Shown piece after piece: positions 10,135-19,091 of a stretch of 64,000 bases of DNA (position 1 is the first letter of the stretch; each line of letters begins with the position of its first letter). The stretch lies in the NCBI RefSeq assembly GCF_015277775.1, contig NZ_CP063849.1:8819501-8883500 (forward strand). Reading direction: 5' to 3'. Below the pieces are notes generated by a model. That model was not told where the DNA came from. It saw only the letters and a program-made list of their open reading frames with translations, and did no database searches. Made by a program: the position numbers and the translations under genes. Source of the stretch: Paludibaculum fermentans. GTDB lineage: Bacteria; Acidobacteriota; Terriglobia; Bryobacterales; Bryobacteraceae.

Positions 10135-11094
10135 ATGGACGAACTCCTCCATCCTTACCTGAGCGCCAGCGGCCAAGCCTCGGAAGACGAGCATTTGAAG
10201 GAGCTGGTCAGCACCTGGGCCGCTCCCATCATTCGCCGCACGGTCTCGTCGAGGCTGTCCGGCCTTTGGGAGGACCTGGAGGACGTCTGCTCGGAAGCCC
10301 ATCTCGAACTTCTGCTGCATCTGCGGCGCATCAAGGCCAGGCCCGGCGCCCTCGAAATTGACGACTTCAGCGCATACGTGGGCACGCTCGCCCGCAACGC
10401 CTGCCACCACTACTTCCGGCGCCGCCGGCCAGGCCGCGCCCGCCTCATTGCCCAGATTCGCTGCCTTCTGCGGGAACCGGAGTTCCGCACCTGGCCGGGG
10501 CAGGGAACCACGCTATGTGCTCTCTCCACCTGGTCCCAGGATCTGCCGCCGGCCTCGACCGGCGCCCATTTCCGCGGCGTCGAGGGGCACGCCGATCTGG
10601 GCCGCCTGCTCACCGGTATTCTGGAGACCGCCGGCGGTCCCATCCCATTTCAAGTGCTTGTGGATTCCGTGGCCTCCGTCTGGAAGGTCACCGGTGATCA
10701 GGAGACCGTCCAGGCCGGAGAAGAACTCGACCTCTATCCTGCGGCTTCGCAGGCGGCTGAGATCACCATCGATCGCCGCCGTTATACCGAAAACCTCTGG
10801 CGCGAGATCCGCCAGTTGCCACGCCTGCAGCGCGTGGCCCTCCTCATGAATCTGCGCGACGGCCGGGGTAATTCCGTTCTTTCGATGTTTCCCCTCTCGG
10901 GCGTCGCTACTTTCGCCGAAATGGCTTCGGTGCTCGAAATGAGCGAACTCCAACTCGCTGAGCTATGGATCGAACTGCCCTGGAACGACAACACCATCGC
11001 GGCGTTCCTCTGCTGCAGCCGGCAGCAGGTAATCAACCTGCGGATGGCCGCGAAGAAGAGACTGTCCAACCGGCTCGGGGCATTGCCGGCATAG
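10135..11094 (+). CDS. sigma-70-family-like protein (ECF type, divergent)
   Basis: A 319-residue protein whose ATG lies 3 bp after the CHAT stop, so translation is probably coupled. Residues ~20-110 resemble sigma region 2 (LEDVCSEAHLELLLHLRRIK, then FSAYVGTLARNACHHYFRRR). The C-terminal ~110 residues read like a region 4 preceded by IRQLPRLQRVALLMNLRDG, with a final helix-turn-helix-like segment CCSRQQVINLRMAAKKRLSN. The middle (~115-215) is longer than in typical ECF sigmas (~190 aa). It is followed by a zinc-finger membrane protein, which matches the sigma/anti-sigma layout. It could also be a sigma-like regulator that no longer binds RNA polymerase. Confidence 0.65.
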   Translation: MDELLHPYLSASGQASEDEHLKELVSTWAAPIIRRTVSSRLSGLWEDLEDVCSEAHLELLLHLRRIKARPGALEIDDFSAYVGTLARNACHHYFRRRRPGRARLIAQIRCLLREPEFRTWPGQGTTLCALSTWSQDLPPASTGAHFRGVEGHADLGRLLTGILETAGGPIPFQVLVDSVASVWKVTGDQETVQAGEELDLYPAASQAAEITIDRRRYTENLWREIRQLPRLQRVALLMNLRDGRGNSVLSMFPLSGVATFAEMASVLEMSELQLAELWIELPWNDNTIAAFLCCSRQQVINLRMAAKKRLSNRLGALPA

Positions 11095-11168
11095 GGCCCG
11101 CACCTGGAAGGTAATATATTCGTGACAGTCGACTCCAGCTATATAGAAGCCGAACTCCCGAGACCTGC

Positions 11169-12077
11169 GTGAATCCGAACGACCATCTGAGGCCCGAGTC
11201 CATCTTCGGATTTCAGCACCAAATGCTGGAGGCGGAAGAACTGCGTGCCGTCTTCGCCCACATCGCCGCCTGTGATCAGTGCCGCCGCCTCCTCTCGCAG
11301 CGCATGGACACGAACGCGATGATCGACGATGCAAAGTCCGCTCTCCTGCCCCCGGCCCGTCCCGGCATGACCTTCCTGCCCAGGTATCTCGCCGCGGCGG
11401 CCGCCGTCGTCCTGGTCTCCAGTGGAGCCCTTTGGCTGATCAACCGCGCGCCTGTCGTCTCTCGGGGAACCCCGGATCAGCAGCCGGCCGCCGTGGCCCT
11501 GGCGTTGCGCACTGGACGCCTCGATTTCCCTCCCTTTCTCAAGGAGCTTGCCTCCACCCCGCGCACACTCATGGGTGAGGCCGCTTCGTCCGGCTCGCCA
11601 CTCCTTTCTCCGAAAGCGACGGCCGTTCTAGCCGCACCCGTGGAATTCCACTGGCAGCCCCTGCAGGGATCCTGGAACTACCAGGTCCGCGTCTTTACCC
11701 TCTCCGGAGAACAAGCGGCCTACAGTCAGCCCGTCGTCGAAGCCCGCTGGATCTGCGAGACAGGGCTCACTCCCGGCTCCACCTATCAATGGCAGGTTAC
11801 GGCCAGCCGTGGCGCCGAGCGTGTCACCTTGCCCGGCCCGGCCGAAGCCCCGCCCCGGTTCCGCGTCCTGGAGACCGCCCCCTCAGACCGATTGCGCGAT
11901 CTCGTCCGCCGTCTGCCGGACGACCACCTGCAACTCGGAGTGGAATACGCGCGCGCCGGCCTTCTCGACGAGGCCCGTCATCACTTGACGGAAGCAGCCC
12001 GCCTCGCCCCCCAGCGCCAGGACCTCCGCCTCCTGCTGCAAGCCCTGCCTGAAAAGAATCCCGAACTGGTAAGGTAA
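11169..12077 (+). CDS. zinc-finger transmembrane protein, probable anti-sigma-like partner
   Basis: A 302-residue protein from GTG 11169. The N-terminus has an HxxxCxxC zinc-binding motif (FAHIAACDQCRRLL), characteristic of anti-sigma ZAS/zf-HC2 domains. A single membrane helix follows at about residues 75-97 (YLAAAAAVVLVSSGALWLI). The outer part has a fibronectin/Ig-like stretch (VEFHWQPLQGSWNYQVRVFT, LTPGSTYQWQVTASRG) and a C-terminal TPR-like pair (LQLGVEYARAGLLDEARHHL). The layout suggests an inner-membrane sensor that holds the adjacent sigma-like protein. Inference rests on gene order and the zinc motif; there is no direct evidence of binding. Confidence 0.65.
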   Translation: MNPNDHLRPESIFGFQHQMLEAEELRAVFAHIAACDQCRRLLSQRMDTNAMIDDAKSALLPPARPGMTFLPRYLAAAAAVVLVSSGALWLINRAPVVSRGTPDQQPAAVALALRTGRLDFPPFLKELASTPRTLMGEAASSGSPLLSPKATAVLAAPVEFHWQPLQGSWNYQVRVFTLSGEQAAYSQPVVEARWICETGLTPGSTYQWQVTASRGAERVTLPGPAEAPPRFRVLETAPSDRLRDLVRRLPDDHLQLGVEYARAGLLDEARHHLTEAARLAPQRQDLRLLLQALPEKNPELVR

Positions 12078-12140
12078 TAATCCGCTCCACCCGATCCTCC
12101 AGTCCCATAGTTTGCGGATTTGACCTGGAGGGACCCCCGG

Positions 12141-15100
12141 ATGCCTGCCCACTCGCCACTCGCGCCATGGATGCGCACCGTGCTGCTGGTCTCGGCGTTG
12201 CTTGCCTCAAAGCCGGTGTCGGCCCAGCAGAACTGGTCGCAAAGCGTTACCTCGGCGGCGCCAACCGGCCGCTACGGCTTCGGCATGGCCTACGATCCGG
12301 TCCGTCGGCAGACTGTCGTTTTTGGTGGGGAAACCGGCTCTACTGACTTCACGGGGGTCGCCGATACCTGGGTCTTCGATGGCAGCAACTGGGCCCAGAA
12401 GTCTCCGGCCACCAGCCCGCCCGCTCGCGGCGAAACCGCAATGGTGTGGGACTCGGCCCGCCAGCAGATCGTCCTCTTCGGCGGCATCGCCCCCAACGGC
12501 ACGAAACTCAACGACACCTGGGTTTGGGACGGCACGGCCTGGACCCAGAAGGCGCCGGCCACGCTGCCGCCCGTTCGCGGCTATCACGCCCTTGCTTACG
12601 ACGCCGCACACCAGCAGGTGGTCCTCTACGCGGGTAGCGGCACCAACACCATCCTCAACGACACTTGGGTCTGGGATGGCGTCAACTGGGCCCAGAAGTC
12701 GCCGGCCACCTCGCCCACCCAGCGCCTCTATCCCAACATTGTTTACGACGCCGCCCGCCAAAAAGTACTCCTGTTCGGCGGTATGGCTTCCGGCGCCCTG
12801 GCCTCCGATACCTGGTTGTGGGATGGCTCCAACTGGACTCAGGCCGCTCCCGCCAATCAGCCCATACCCTCCGATACGACGAGCCTGTCCTACGACCCCA
12901 TCAGTCAGCGCGTGTTGCTCTTCGGTGGAATCGCCCTGGTCAACGGCACTGTGTCCTTCCTGACAAACACCTGGTCCTGGGACGGAACCAATTGGACTCA
13001 ACTTGCCCCCGCCGCGCAACCGCCGGGCCGTTCCCAGGCCGGGTTGGTCTACGATACCGCCCGCCAGCAGTTCGTCCTGTTTGGCGGAGCCAATACCGCT
13101 TACCTCAACGACACTTGGGCCTTCGGCGGCACCTCGCTCAATTGGGTCCAGCAGGCCCCACCGCTGTCGCCCCCTGCCCGTGGCTTCAGCGCCATGGCCT
13201 ACGACGCCAAACGCCAGCAGGCCGTGATGTTCGGCGGCGCTTCCAATGTCCAGGCCCACCTCTATCTCGGCGACACCTGGGTCTGGGATGGCGCCGCCTG
13301 GACCCAGAAGAGCCCTGCCAATCAGCCCGGAGTCCGCGAACTCCACGCCATGGCGTACGATGCGTCCCGTCAGCAGGTCGTCCTGTTCGGCGGGGTGGAT
13401 AGCCTCGGCTATCTCTCCGACACTTGGGTCTGGGACGGCATCAACTGGATCCAGAAATTCCCGGCCACCGTGCCCCCTGTGCGCGCCTTTCATTCGCTGG
13501 CCTACGACGAAGCCCACCAGCAGGTGGTCCTCTCGGGCGGCAGCGCTTTCGGCTCCTTCCTCAATGACACATGGGTCTGGGATGGCTCCAACTGGACACA
13601 GAAGAACCCGGCCACCAGCCCGCCCTACTTCAGCACCTACCTGGCGATGGCCTTCGATTCTGCCCGGCAGAAGACGGTTCGCTACCTCACCACCTACTCC
13701 GGATCGCTGGGTTGGAATTCGCAAACGTGGACCTGGAATGGCGTCAACTGGGCCCAATCCGCGCCGCCCAACTCGCCGGAAGCCCGCATCCTGGATGCCT
13801 CCATCGTTTATATGAACGGCCTCCAGCAGACGCTCCTCTTCGGCGGGAGCAATGCGACCACCAACACCCTCATCGCCGATACCTGGCTGTGGGGCGGCAC
13901 GGATTGGACCCAACTCTACCCGCTCGTCAGTCCGTCCCCGCGCCTCGGCTACGCCATGGCGTTCGACACCCTGAACCAGCGCGCCGTCCTGTTCGGCGGG
14001 CAAGGGCCCAACAACGTCTACTACTCCGATACCTGGCTCTTTGGCGGCGCCTCCACCTTCCCTGTGAACATCACCGTTCCGGCTGGTGTGCAGTTCACCT
14101 TCAACGGTGTCACCTACACCGGTTCGCAGTCGATCAACGCCGCGCCGGGCACCTACACGCTCTCCGCCACCTCACCGCAGCAGTCTGCCGGCTCACAGTT
14201 CCTGTTTACCTCCTGGTCCGACGCCGGTGCTATCTCCCACCCCGTCACCGTCTCTTCCGCGCCAGTCAACATCACCGGTGCCTTCAAGACCCAGTTCCTG
14301 CTGACAGCGGTCGCCAGTCCCTCCAACGGTGGCACTGTCTCCCAGACCGCGGCCTCCTCCAATGGTCCCTACTACGATCCGGGCACGCTTGTTTCCGTCT
14401 TCCAGACCCCGTCCCCCGGCTTCACCTTCACCGGGTGGAGCGGCGCCTGTAGCGGCACCGGAGTCTGCTTTGTCACCATGAACGCCCCTGCCACAGTGAC
14501 CGCGAACTTCACTCGCCCCACTTACTCCGTCGCCATCCACCTCCCAGCGGGCGTCCAGTACTCCTTCGGCGGCTTGCCCCTCACGGGACCGGCGTCCCTG
14601 ACCCTGCCCGCCGGCAACTACGACATCGTCATGACGTCGCCCCAGGCTGCCGGCGCCGGAACCCAACTGGCCTTTGTCTCGTGGTCCGACCTCGGCGCAG
14701 TCTCCCACACCCTGACCGTCAGTGGCCCCACCACCCTCACCGGCACCTTTAAAACGCAGTACCTGCTCACGACAGCCGCCAGTCCGGCGAACGAAGGCGC
14801 TGTGACGCCCGGCGGATACCTCGACGCAGGTTCCTCCATCATCCTCACCGCGACACCCAAAGCGAACTACGCCTTCGCTTACTGGAGCGGCGCCTGCAGC
14901 GGGGCCAATCCGCTCTGCTTCCTCGTCATGAGCGCGCCCCTCTCGGCCACCGCCAATTTCACCACTCCTTACCACTGGACCCCCGTCTTCCCGGCCACGC
15001 AGCCCGCCGCCGTCGGCTCCGCCCCCGCCGTCTTCGATGCCGCCCGCCAGCAGGTGGTCCTCTTCGGCGGACAGTCCGGCAACGAAACCTGGATCTGGAA

Positions 15101-18100
15101 CGGCGCCCTCTGGACCCGCAAGCTGCCCGCCACCGTGCCCGGCTCCCAGATCAACTCGATGGCCTACGACGCCAAACGCGGCAAGGTCGTGCTGCTCGGC
15201 ATCTCCGGGACTTATCCCAACGATAAATCCACCATCTGGGAGTGGGATGGCGCGAACTGGACGCTGATCCCGGCCGCTGCGCCGCCTGAGCCGCGCGCCT
15301 GGCCCAATCTGTTCTACGACGAGACCCTGCAGAAGGTCGTCCTGTTCGGAGGTGAGGGGCACTTCGGCGCGCCCGTCTATCAGAAGGGTCTCAACGATGC
15401 CTGGACCTGGGATGGCGCAGTCTGGACTCCTCTCGCCACGCCCGTCGCTCCCGGACCGCGTGCCGGGGCCTGCGGCGCGTACGACTCGGCCAACCATCAG
15501 CTCGTCCTCTTCGGCGGCTTCGATGCGGTAACCGCGGTCAACTACTCGGACACTTGGGTTTGGAATGGAGCCTCGTGGACACAGAAATCGCCGGTCACCA
15601 GCCCGCCGAGCTTCTCCTGCGACTCGAATGTGGCCTATCACTCGCAATTGCGCCAAATCATGATCGTGGGTTGGAACAACACCGCCTCCTGGTTCTGGGA
15701 TGGGACCAACTGGTCTTCGCACCAGTTCCCGGTCCAGCCGCCCGGCGCTCTCTCTGTCTCCTACGATCCGGCCCGGCAGCAGTTGGTCGCTCTCGGCCAG
15801 TCCAGCCTGCCGCTCAAACCGGTTTTGTCCGAAACCTGGTTGTTCAACAACACCCTCAATCCGCCTCTCTATCAGTTGACGGCCTCCGTCACTCCCCCAG
15901 GTTCCGGCACGCTCGCCGTGAAGGCCTCCGGCCAGCCCGGACCCTCCTACGTGGCGGGCAGCCCTCTCCTCGTTACACCCACCCCTGCCGCCGGCTATGG
16001 TTTGAAAAGTTGGAGCGGTGACTGCTCGGGCAGCGGACTCTGCCTGGTCACCCTCGACACCAATCGCAGCGTCACCGCTAACTTCAGCAATGCGCCCGTA
16101 AACGTCACTGTCAACGTTCCGCCCGGCATCCAGTTCACTCTCAACGGAGTCACCTACACGGGCACCCAAACCGTCGTCCTGGCGCCCGGCAGCTACTCGC
16201 TTTCCACCGCCACAGTGCAGACTCTTTCTCCAGGATCCAGGGCGGTCTTCCTCTCCTGGTCCGACGGCCTGCCCTCGACGCATCCCCTGATAGTCGGCGG
16301 AAATCCGGTGTCCATTACCGCCTCCTTCCAGCAGATGTATCAGCTCACCCTGGCCGCCGCGCCGTCCGCCGGAGGCGCCATCACCGCCGCGGGTGGACCC
16401 TACTACAACGCGGGCTCGGTCGTCCCCGTCACCGCCACGCCCGCTGCCGGCTACGTCTTCAGCAACTGGAGCGGCGCCTGCAGCGGCCCCGCCGCCTGCA
16501 GCGTCACGATGAACGCCCCCGCCACGGTCACCGCCAACTTCGCCGCCGGAGCCCATCCGCTTACCATCAATGTCCCGGCAGGCGTCCCCTACACCCTCTT
16601 CGGTTTCCCCTTCGTCGGTCCGCAAACCATCTCCCTGCCGCCCGGCAGCTACCCGCTTTCGGTGAACCCGGCGCAGTCCACCGGGCCCGGCGCCCGGCTC
16701 GCCTTCCTCTCGTGGTCCGATGGCGGAGCGGCCTCCCACAACGTTGCGCTCGGCGCCGCCCCGCTCACCGTCACCGGCGTCTTCTCGACGCAGTACCTGC
16801 TCAGCTCCAGTGCGGCGCCCGCCAATCAGGGCTCCGTAGGCACGGCCGGCGGACCCTGGTTCGACGCAGGCACTACGGTTACGGCTTCGGCCCTGGCCAG
16901 CCCGGGCTATGAGTTTGAATACTGGTCCGGCGCGTGCACCGGGTCGGCCGTCTTCTGCTTCGTGAAAATGAACGCGCCCGCCACGCTCGTCGGGCACTTC
17001 AGCGTGCCGGTCGTCGCCAGCCAGCTTCACCCGGCCGCCCACCCCTCGGCGCGCAACGGTTACGGTTTGGCCTACGATGCCGCCAATCAGCAGGTCGTCC
17101 TCTTTGGAGGCACGGAGCAGGGCACCAATAAGCTCCTCAACGACACCTGGTTGTGGGATGGCTCCTCCTGGACCCTGCAGTCGCCCGCCCTCAGCCCGCC
17201 GCCCCGCTCGCTCATGGGCATGGCCTACCACGCCGGCACCGGCACCGTCGTCATGTTCGGCGGCGAAACCCCCGGTCCCCTGGCCACCCCCAATCACTTC
17301 GGCGATACCTGGGTCTGGAACGGCAAGACGAAAACCTGGACTCAGAAGGGCGCCGGTCCCAGCCCGCGCTTCGACTCGGCCATGAGCTCCTTCGGCTCCG
17401 ATGTGATCCTCTTTGGCGGAGTCTTCGCCCAAACCGCGGCGTTCGTGGTCGTGGACGGCACGGCCTATGGAGACACCTGGCTCTGGGACGGCAATGCGTG
17501 GCACCAGAAAGCGCCGGTCCACTCGCCGTCTCCCCGCTTCGCCTCTTCCATCGCCTACGACTCGGTTCGAAACCAGGCTGTTCTCATCGCGGGCATCCTG
17601 CCCCTCTCGAAGAGCAATTCGGGCTACACGGACACCTGGGGTTGGAACGGCGCGGACTGGCAGGCCCTGAACACCACCACCCCCTCCGGCTTCGCCGCCG
17701 CCTTCGATCCCACCATCCAGCAGGTGATCCTCCTCGGCGTCTCCGGCAACTACCTCTGGGCGTGGGACGGAGCGGCCTGGTATCAGCGCGAAACGCACGA
17801 CCCCACTCTCAACAACATCGCCTTCGACGCGGCACGCCAGGAACTCGTGGCGTTCGGCAACGCGGGCGCCACCTGGATTCGAGTGGCGCCCAAGGTGAGC
17901 CTGGCCGCGGGCGGTCCCCCCTCCGTGGCCATAGCCTCCAACGGCGACTACCTCGTCACGGTCAACATGAAGAACCAGGGCAACATCCCGGAGACCGGCA
18001 TTCTTGCCACGGCAGCCACAGCGTCGGGGATCTCCGCCAGCGGCTTCACCTCCGCCCAACTCTTCACTCTCGATCCGGGCCAGGGCGCGCCCGTCACCGC

Positions 18101-18221
18101 ACGCTTCCCCAAATCCGCCGGCCCTGGCTTCAAGGTCCTGACCCTGAGCGGCCTCTACAGCGCGCCGCCCGTGGCCAACTCAGCTTCATGGAGCACCTCG
18201 CTCCTGGTCAATTTCCCTTAA
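12141..18221 (+). CDS. giant secreted Kelch-type / InlB-like repeat protein
   Basis: A 2,026-residue protein. I chose ATG 12141 because GGAGGG lies 9 bp upstream at 12126-12131 and the product starts with a signal peptide ending KPVSAQQ. About ten Kelch-like repeats of roughly 60 residues follow, with the pattern YDxARQQVVLFGG...NDTWVWDGxxWTQKxPA. Three further blocks alternate: Bacteroides/Listeria (InlB B-type) repeats with GYxFxxWSGACSGxxxCxVTMNAPATVTANF, more Kelch repeats (~15.0-15.9 kb and ~17.0-17.9 kb), and a C-terminal CARDB-like segment (VNMKNQGNIPETGILA). No membrane anchor or sorting motif is visible. It is probably extracellular and adhesive or carbohydrate-binding. It lies 63 bp after the zinc-finger gene and may be the cluster's main output. 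Confidence 0.82.
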   Translation: MPAHSPLAPWMRTVLLVSALLASKPVSAQQNWSQSVTSAAPTGRYGFGMAYDPVRRQTVVFGGETGSTDFTGVADTWVFDGSNWAQKSPATSPPARGETAMVWDSARQQIVLFGGIAPNGTKLNDTWVWDGTAWTQKAPATLPPVRGYHALAYDAAHQQVVLYAGSGTNTILNDTWVWDGVNWAQKSPATSPTQRLYPNIVYDAARQKVLLFGGMASGALASDTWLWDGSNWTQAAPANQPIPSDTTSLSYDPISQRVLLFGGIALVNGTVSFLTNTWSWDGTNWTQLAPAAQPPGRSQAGLVYDTARQQFVLFGGANTAYLNDTWAFGGTSLNWVQQAPPLSPPARGFSAMAYDAKRQQAVMFGGASNVQAHLYLGDTWVWDGAAWTQKSPANQPGVRELHAMAYDASRQQVVLFGGVDSLGYLSDTWVWDGINWIQKFPATVPPVRAFHSLAYDEAHQQVVLSGGSAFGSFLNDTWVWDGSNWTQKNPATSPPYFSTYLAMAFDSARQKTVRYLTTYSGSLGWNSQTWTWNGVNWAQSAPPNSPEARILDASIVYMNGLQQTLLFGGSNATTNTLIADTWLWGGTDWTQLYPLVSPSPRLGYAMAFDTLNQRAVLFGGQGPNNVYYSDTWLFGGASTFPVNITVPAGVQFTFNGVTYTGSQSINAAPGTYTLSATSPQQSAGSQFLFTSWSDAGAISHPVTVSSAPVNITGAFKTQFLLTAVASPSNGGTVSQTAASSNGPYYDPGTLVSVFQTPSPGFTFTGWSGACSGTGVCFVTMNAPATVTANFTRPTYSVAIHLPAGVQYSFGGLPLTGPASLTLPAGNYDIVMTSPQAAGAGTQLAFVSWSDLGAVSHTLTVSGPTTLTGTFKTQYLLTTAASPANEGAVTPGGYLDAGSSIILTATPKANYAFAYWSGACSGANPLCFLVMSAPLSATANFTTPYHWTPVFPATQPAAVGSAPAVFDAARQQVVLFGGQSGNETWIWNGALWTRKLPATVPGSQINSMAYDAKRGKVVLLGISGTYPNDKSTIWEWDGANWTLIPAAAPPEPRAWPNLFYDETLQKVVLFGGEGHFGAPVYQKGLNDAWTWDGAVWTPLATPVAPGPRAGACGAYDSANHQLVLFGGFDAVTAVNYSDTWVWNGASWTQKSPVTSPPSFSCDSNVAYHSQLRQIMIVGWNNTASWFWDGTNWSSHQFPVQPPGALSVSYDPARQQLVALGQSSLPLKPVLSETWLFNNTLNPPLYQLTASVTPPGSGTLAVKASGQPGPSYVAGSPLLVTPTPAAGYGLKSWSGDCSGSGLCLVTLDTNRSVTANFSNAPVNVTVNVPPGIQFTLNGVTYTGTQTVVLAPGSYSLSTATVQTLSPGSRAVFLSWSDGLPSTHPLIVGGNPVSITASFQQMYQLTLAAAPSAGGAITAAGGPYYNAGSVVPVTATPAAGYVFSNWSGACSGPAACSVTMNAPATVTANFAAGAHPLTINVPAGVPYTLFGFPFVGPQTISLPPGSYPLSVNPAQSTGPGARLAFLSWSDGGAASHNVALGAAPLTVTGVFSTQYLLSSSAAPANQGSVGTAGGPWFDAGTTVTASALASPGYEFEYWSGACTGSAVFCFVKMNAPATLVGHFSVPVVASQLHPAAHPSARNGYGLAYDAANQQVVLFGGTEQGTNKLLNDTWLWDGSSWTLQSPALSPPPRSLMGMAYHAGTGTVVMFGGETPGPLATPNHFGDTWVWNGKTKTWTQKGAGPSPRFDSAMSSFGSDVILFGGVFAQTAAFVVVDGTAYGDTWLWDGNAWHQKAPVHSPSPRFASSIAYDSVRNQAVLIAGILPLSKSNSGYTDTWGWNGADWQALNTTTPSGFAAAFDPTIQQVILLGVSGNYLWAWDGAAWYQRETHDPTLNNIAFDAARQELVAFGNAGATWIRVAPKVSLAAGGPPSVAIASNGDYLVTVNMKNQGNIPETGILATAATASGISASGFTSAQLFTLDPGQGAPVTARFPKSAGPGFKVLTLSGLYSAPPVANSASWSTSLLVNFP

Positions 18222-18237
18222 CTCGGAGGAATGAACA

Positions 18238-18735
18238 ATGAGAACAATCAAACTCGCATTTCTGCTGCTGGCCGCCTGCTGGAGTACGCTCTCCGCCAGC
18301 AGCATCCAGGTGAACCTGGCGAACCCGTCGCAGACCGGGGCCCCGGGCTCCGTGCTCCAGTTCTTCGGCACCATCACGAACCTGTCCGGAGTGGATCCTG
18401 TCTACCTGAACGGCATCAGTGCCAACTCCGTATCACCCGATCTCACCATCGATGTGATCCCCTTCTTCTTCAACCGCCCCGCGTCCCTGGCGCCCGGCGC
18501 GACCTCGGCCCTATTCGAGATCTTCGAAGTCACGATTCTGCCCGGCGCTCTGCCCGGCCCGCATGTCGGCAACACCGTGTCTTTCCAGGGCGGCCTCGCC
18601 GGGGGGGCGTTCGAAGCTCTGGCGGACGCCAACGTCGATGTGTCGATAGGAGTGTCCTCAATACCGGAGCCATCCACCGCACTGCTGTTGTGCAGTGGGT
18701 GCCTCCTGCTGGGGCTCTTGAGAAGGAAGCGCTAA
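18238..18735 (+). CDS. PEP-CTERM sorting domain protein
   Basis: A 165-residue protein from ATG 18238, preceded by GGAGGA 7 bp upstream; another ATG at 18232 is out of frame. It has an N-terminal signal peptide (MRTIKLAFLLLAACWSTLSA), a short beta-rich middle with one TVSF-type segment, and a textbook PEP-CTERM tail: IPEPSTALLL, a hydrophobic helix, then LLRRKR. Family knowledge: such proteins are cleaved by an exosortase and released or anchored outside in exopolysaccharide-forming bacteria. It begins 16 bp after the giant protein's stop, so the two are probably co-expressed. No exosortase gene is in the window. Confidence 0.85.
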   Translation: MRTIKLAFLLLAACWSTLSASSIQVNLANPSQTGAPGSVLQFFGTITNLSGVDPVYLNGISANSVSPDLTIDVIPFFFNRPASLAPGATSALFEIFEVTILPGALPGPHVGNTVSFQGGLAGGAFEALADANVDVSIGVSSIPEPSTALLLCSGCLLLGLLRRKR

Positions 18736-18959
18736 TTCAGCAACGGCGACAACCGCCATGCCGCGAACCGCATCGGTCAGGGACTCATTTGGGGGAAAGG
18801 GCGCGCCGCACACCGGGCTCGCTCCACCCCGGAATTACCGGCAGAACCCGAAGGTTCTGTCCAGCGATGAGGCGGTAACATACAGCCAATCGCACGGGAT
18901 TTTGGGATGGAAGCGGTGGACGGGCAGGCCGAAGGCGGGATCGTAACAAACAGAAAAAA

Positions 18960-19035
18960 TGGTGGCCAGGGACGGACTTGAACCGCCGACGCCGGCCTTT
19001 TCAGGGCCGCGCTCTACCAACTGAGCTACCTGGCC
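18960..19035 (-). tRNA. tRNA-Phe (GAA)
   Basis: The reverse complement folds as a complete cloverleaf: acceptor GGCCAGG/CCTGGCC (7 perfect pairs), D arm GCTC/GAGC, anticodon stem CGGCC/GGCCG around loop CTGAAAA (anticodon GAA), T arm with TTCAAGT, discriminator A and an encoded CCA at 18960-18962. A run of T follows the CCA on the transcribed strand and probably terminates it. It stands alone between the PEP-CTERM gene and the ADOP permease. Confidence 0.97.
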
Positions 19036-19091
19036 ATCGGCTAAACAGTAGTCTAGCAAACCACGGCCCCCATCCGCATCTTTCGCGCCTG

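Noticed and set aside
12207-14003. 598-codon minus-strand frame
   Set aside because: Antisense shadow of the Kelch repeats; the repeats themselves create its periodic sequence.
14193-18059. 1,288-codon open frame on the minus strand
   Set aside because: It mirrors the giant Kelch/InlB gene; the length comes from GC-rich codon use. It has no ribosome site or domain and is low in complexity (Gly/Arg/Ala-rich).
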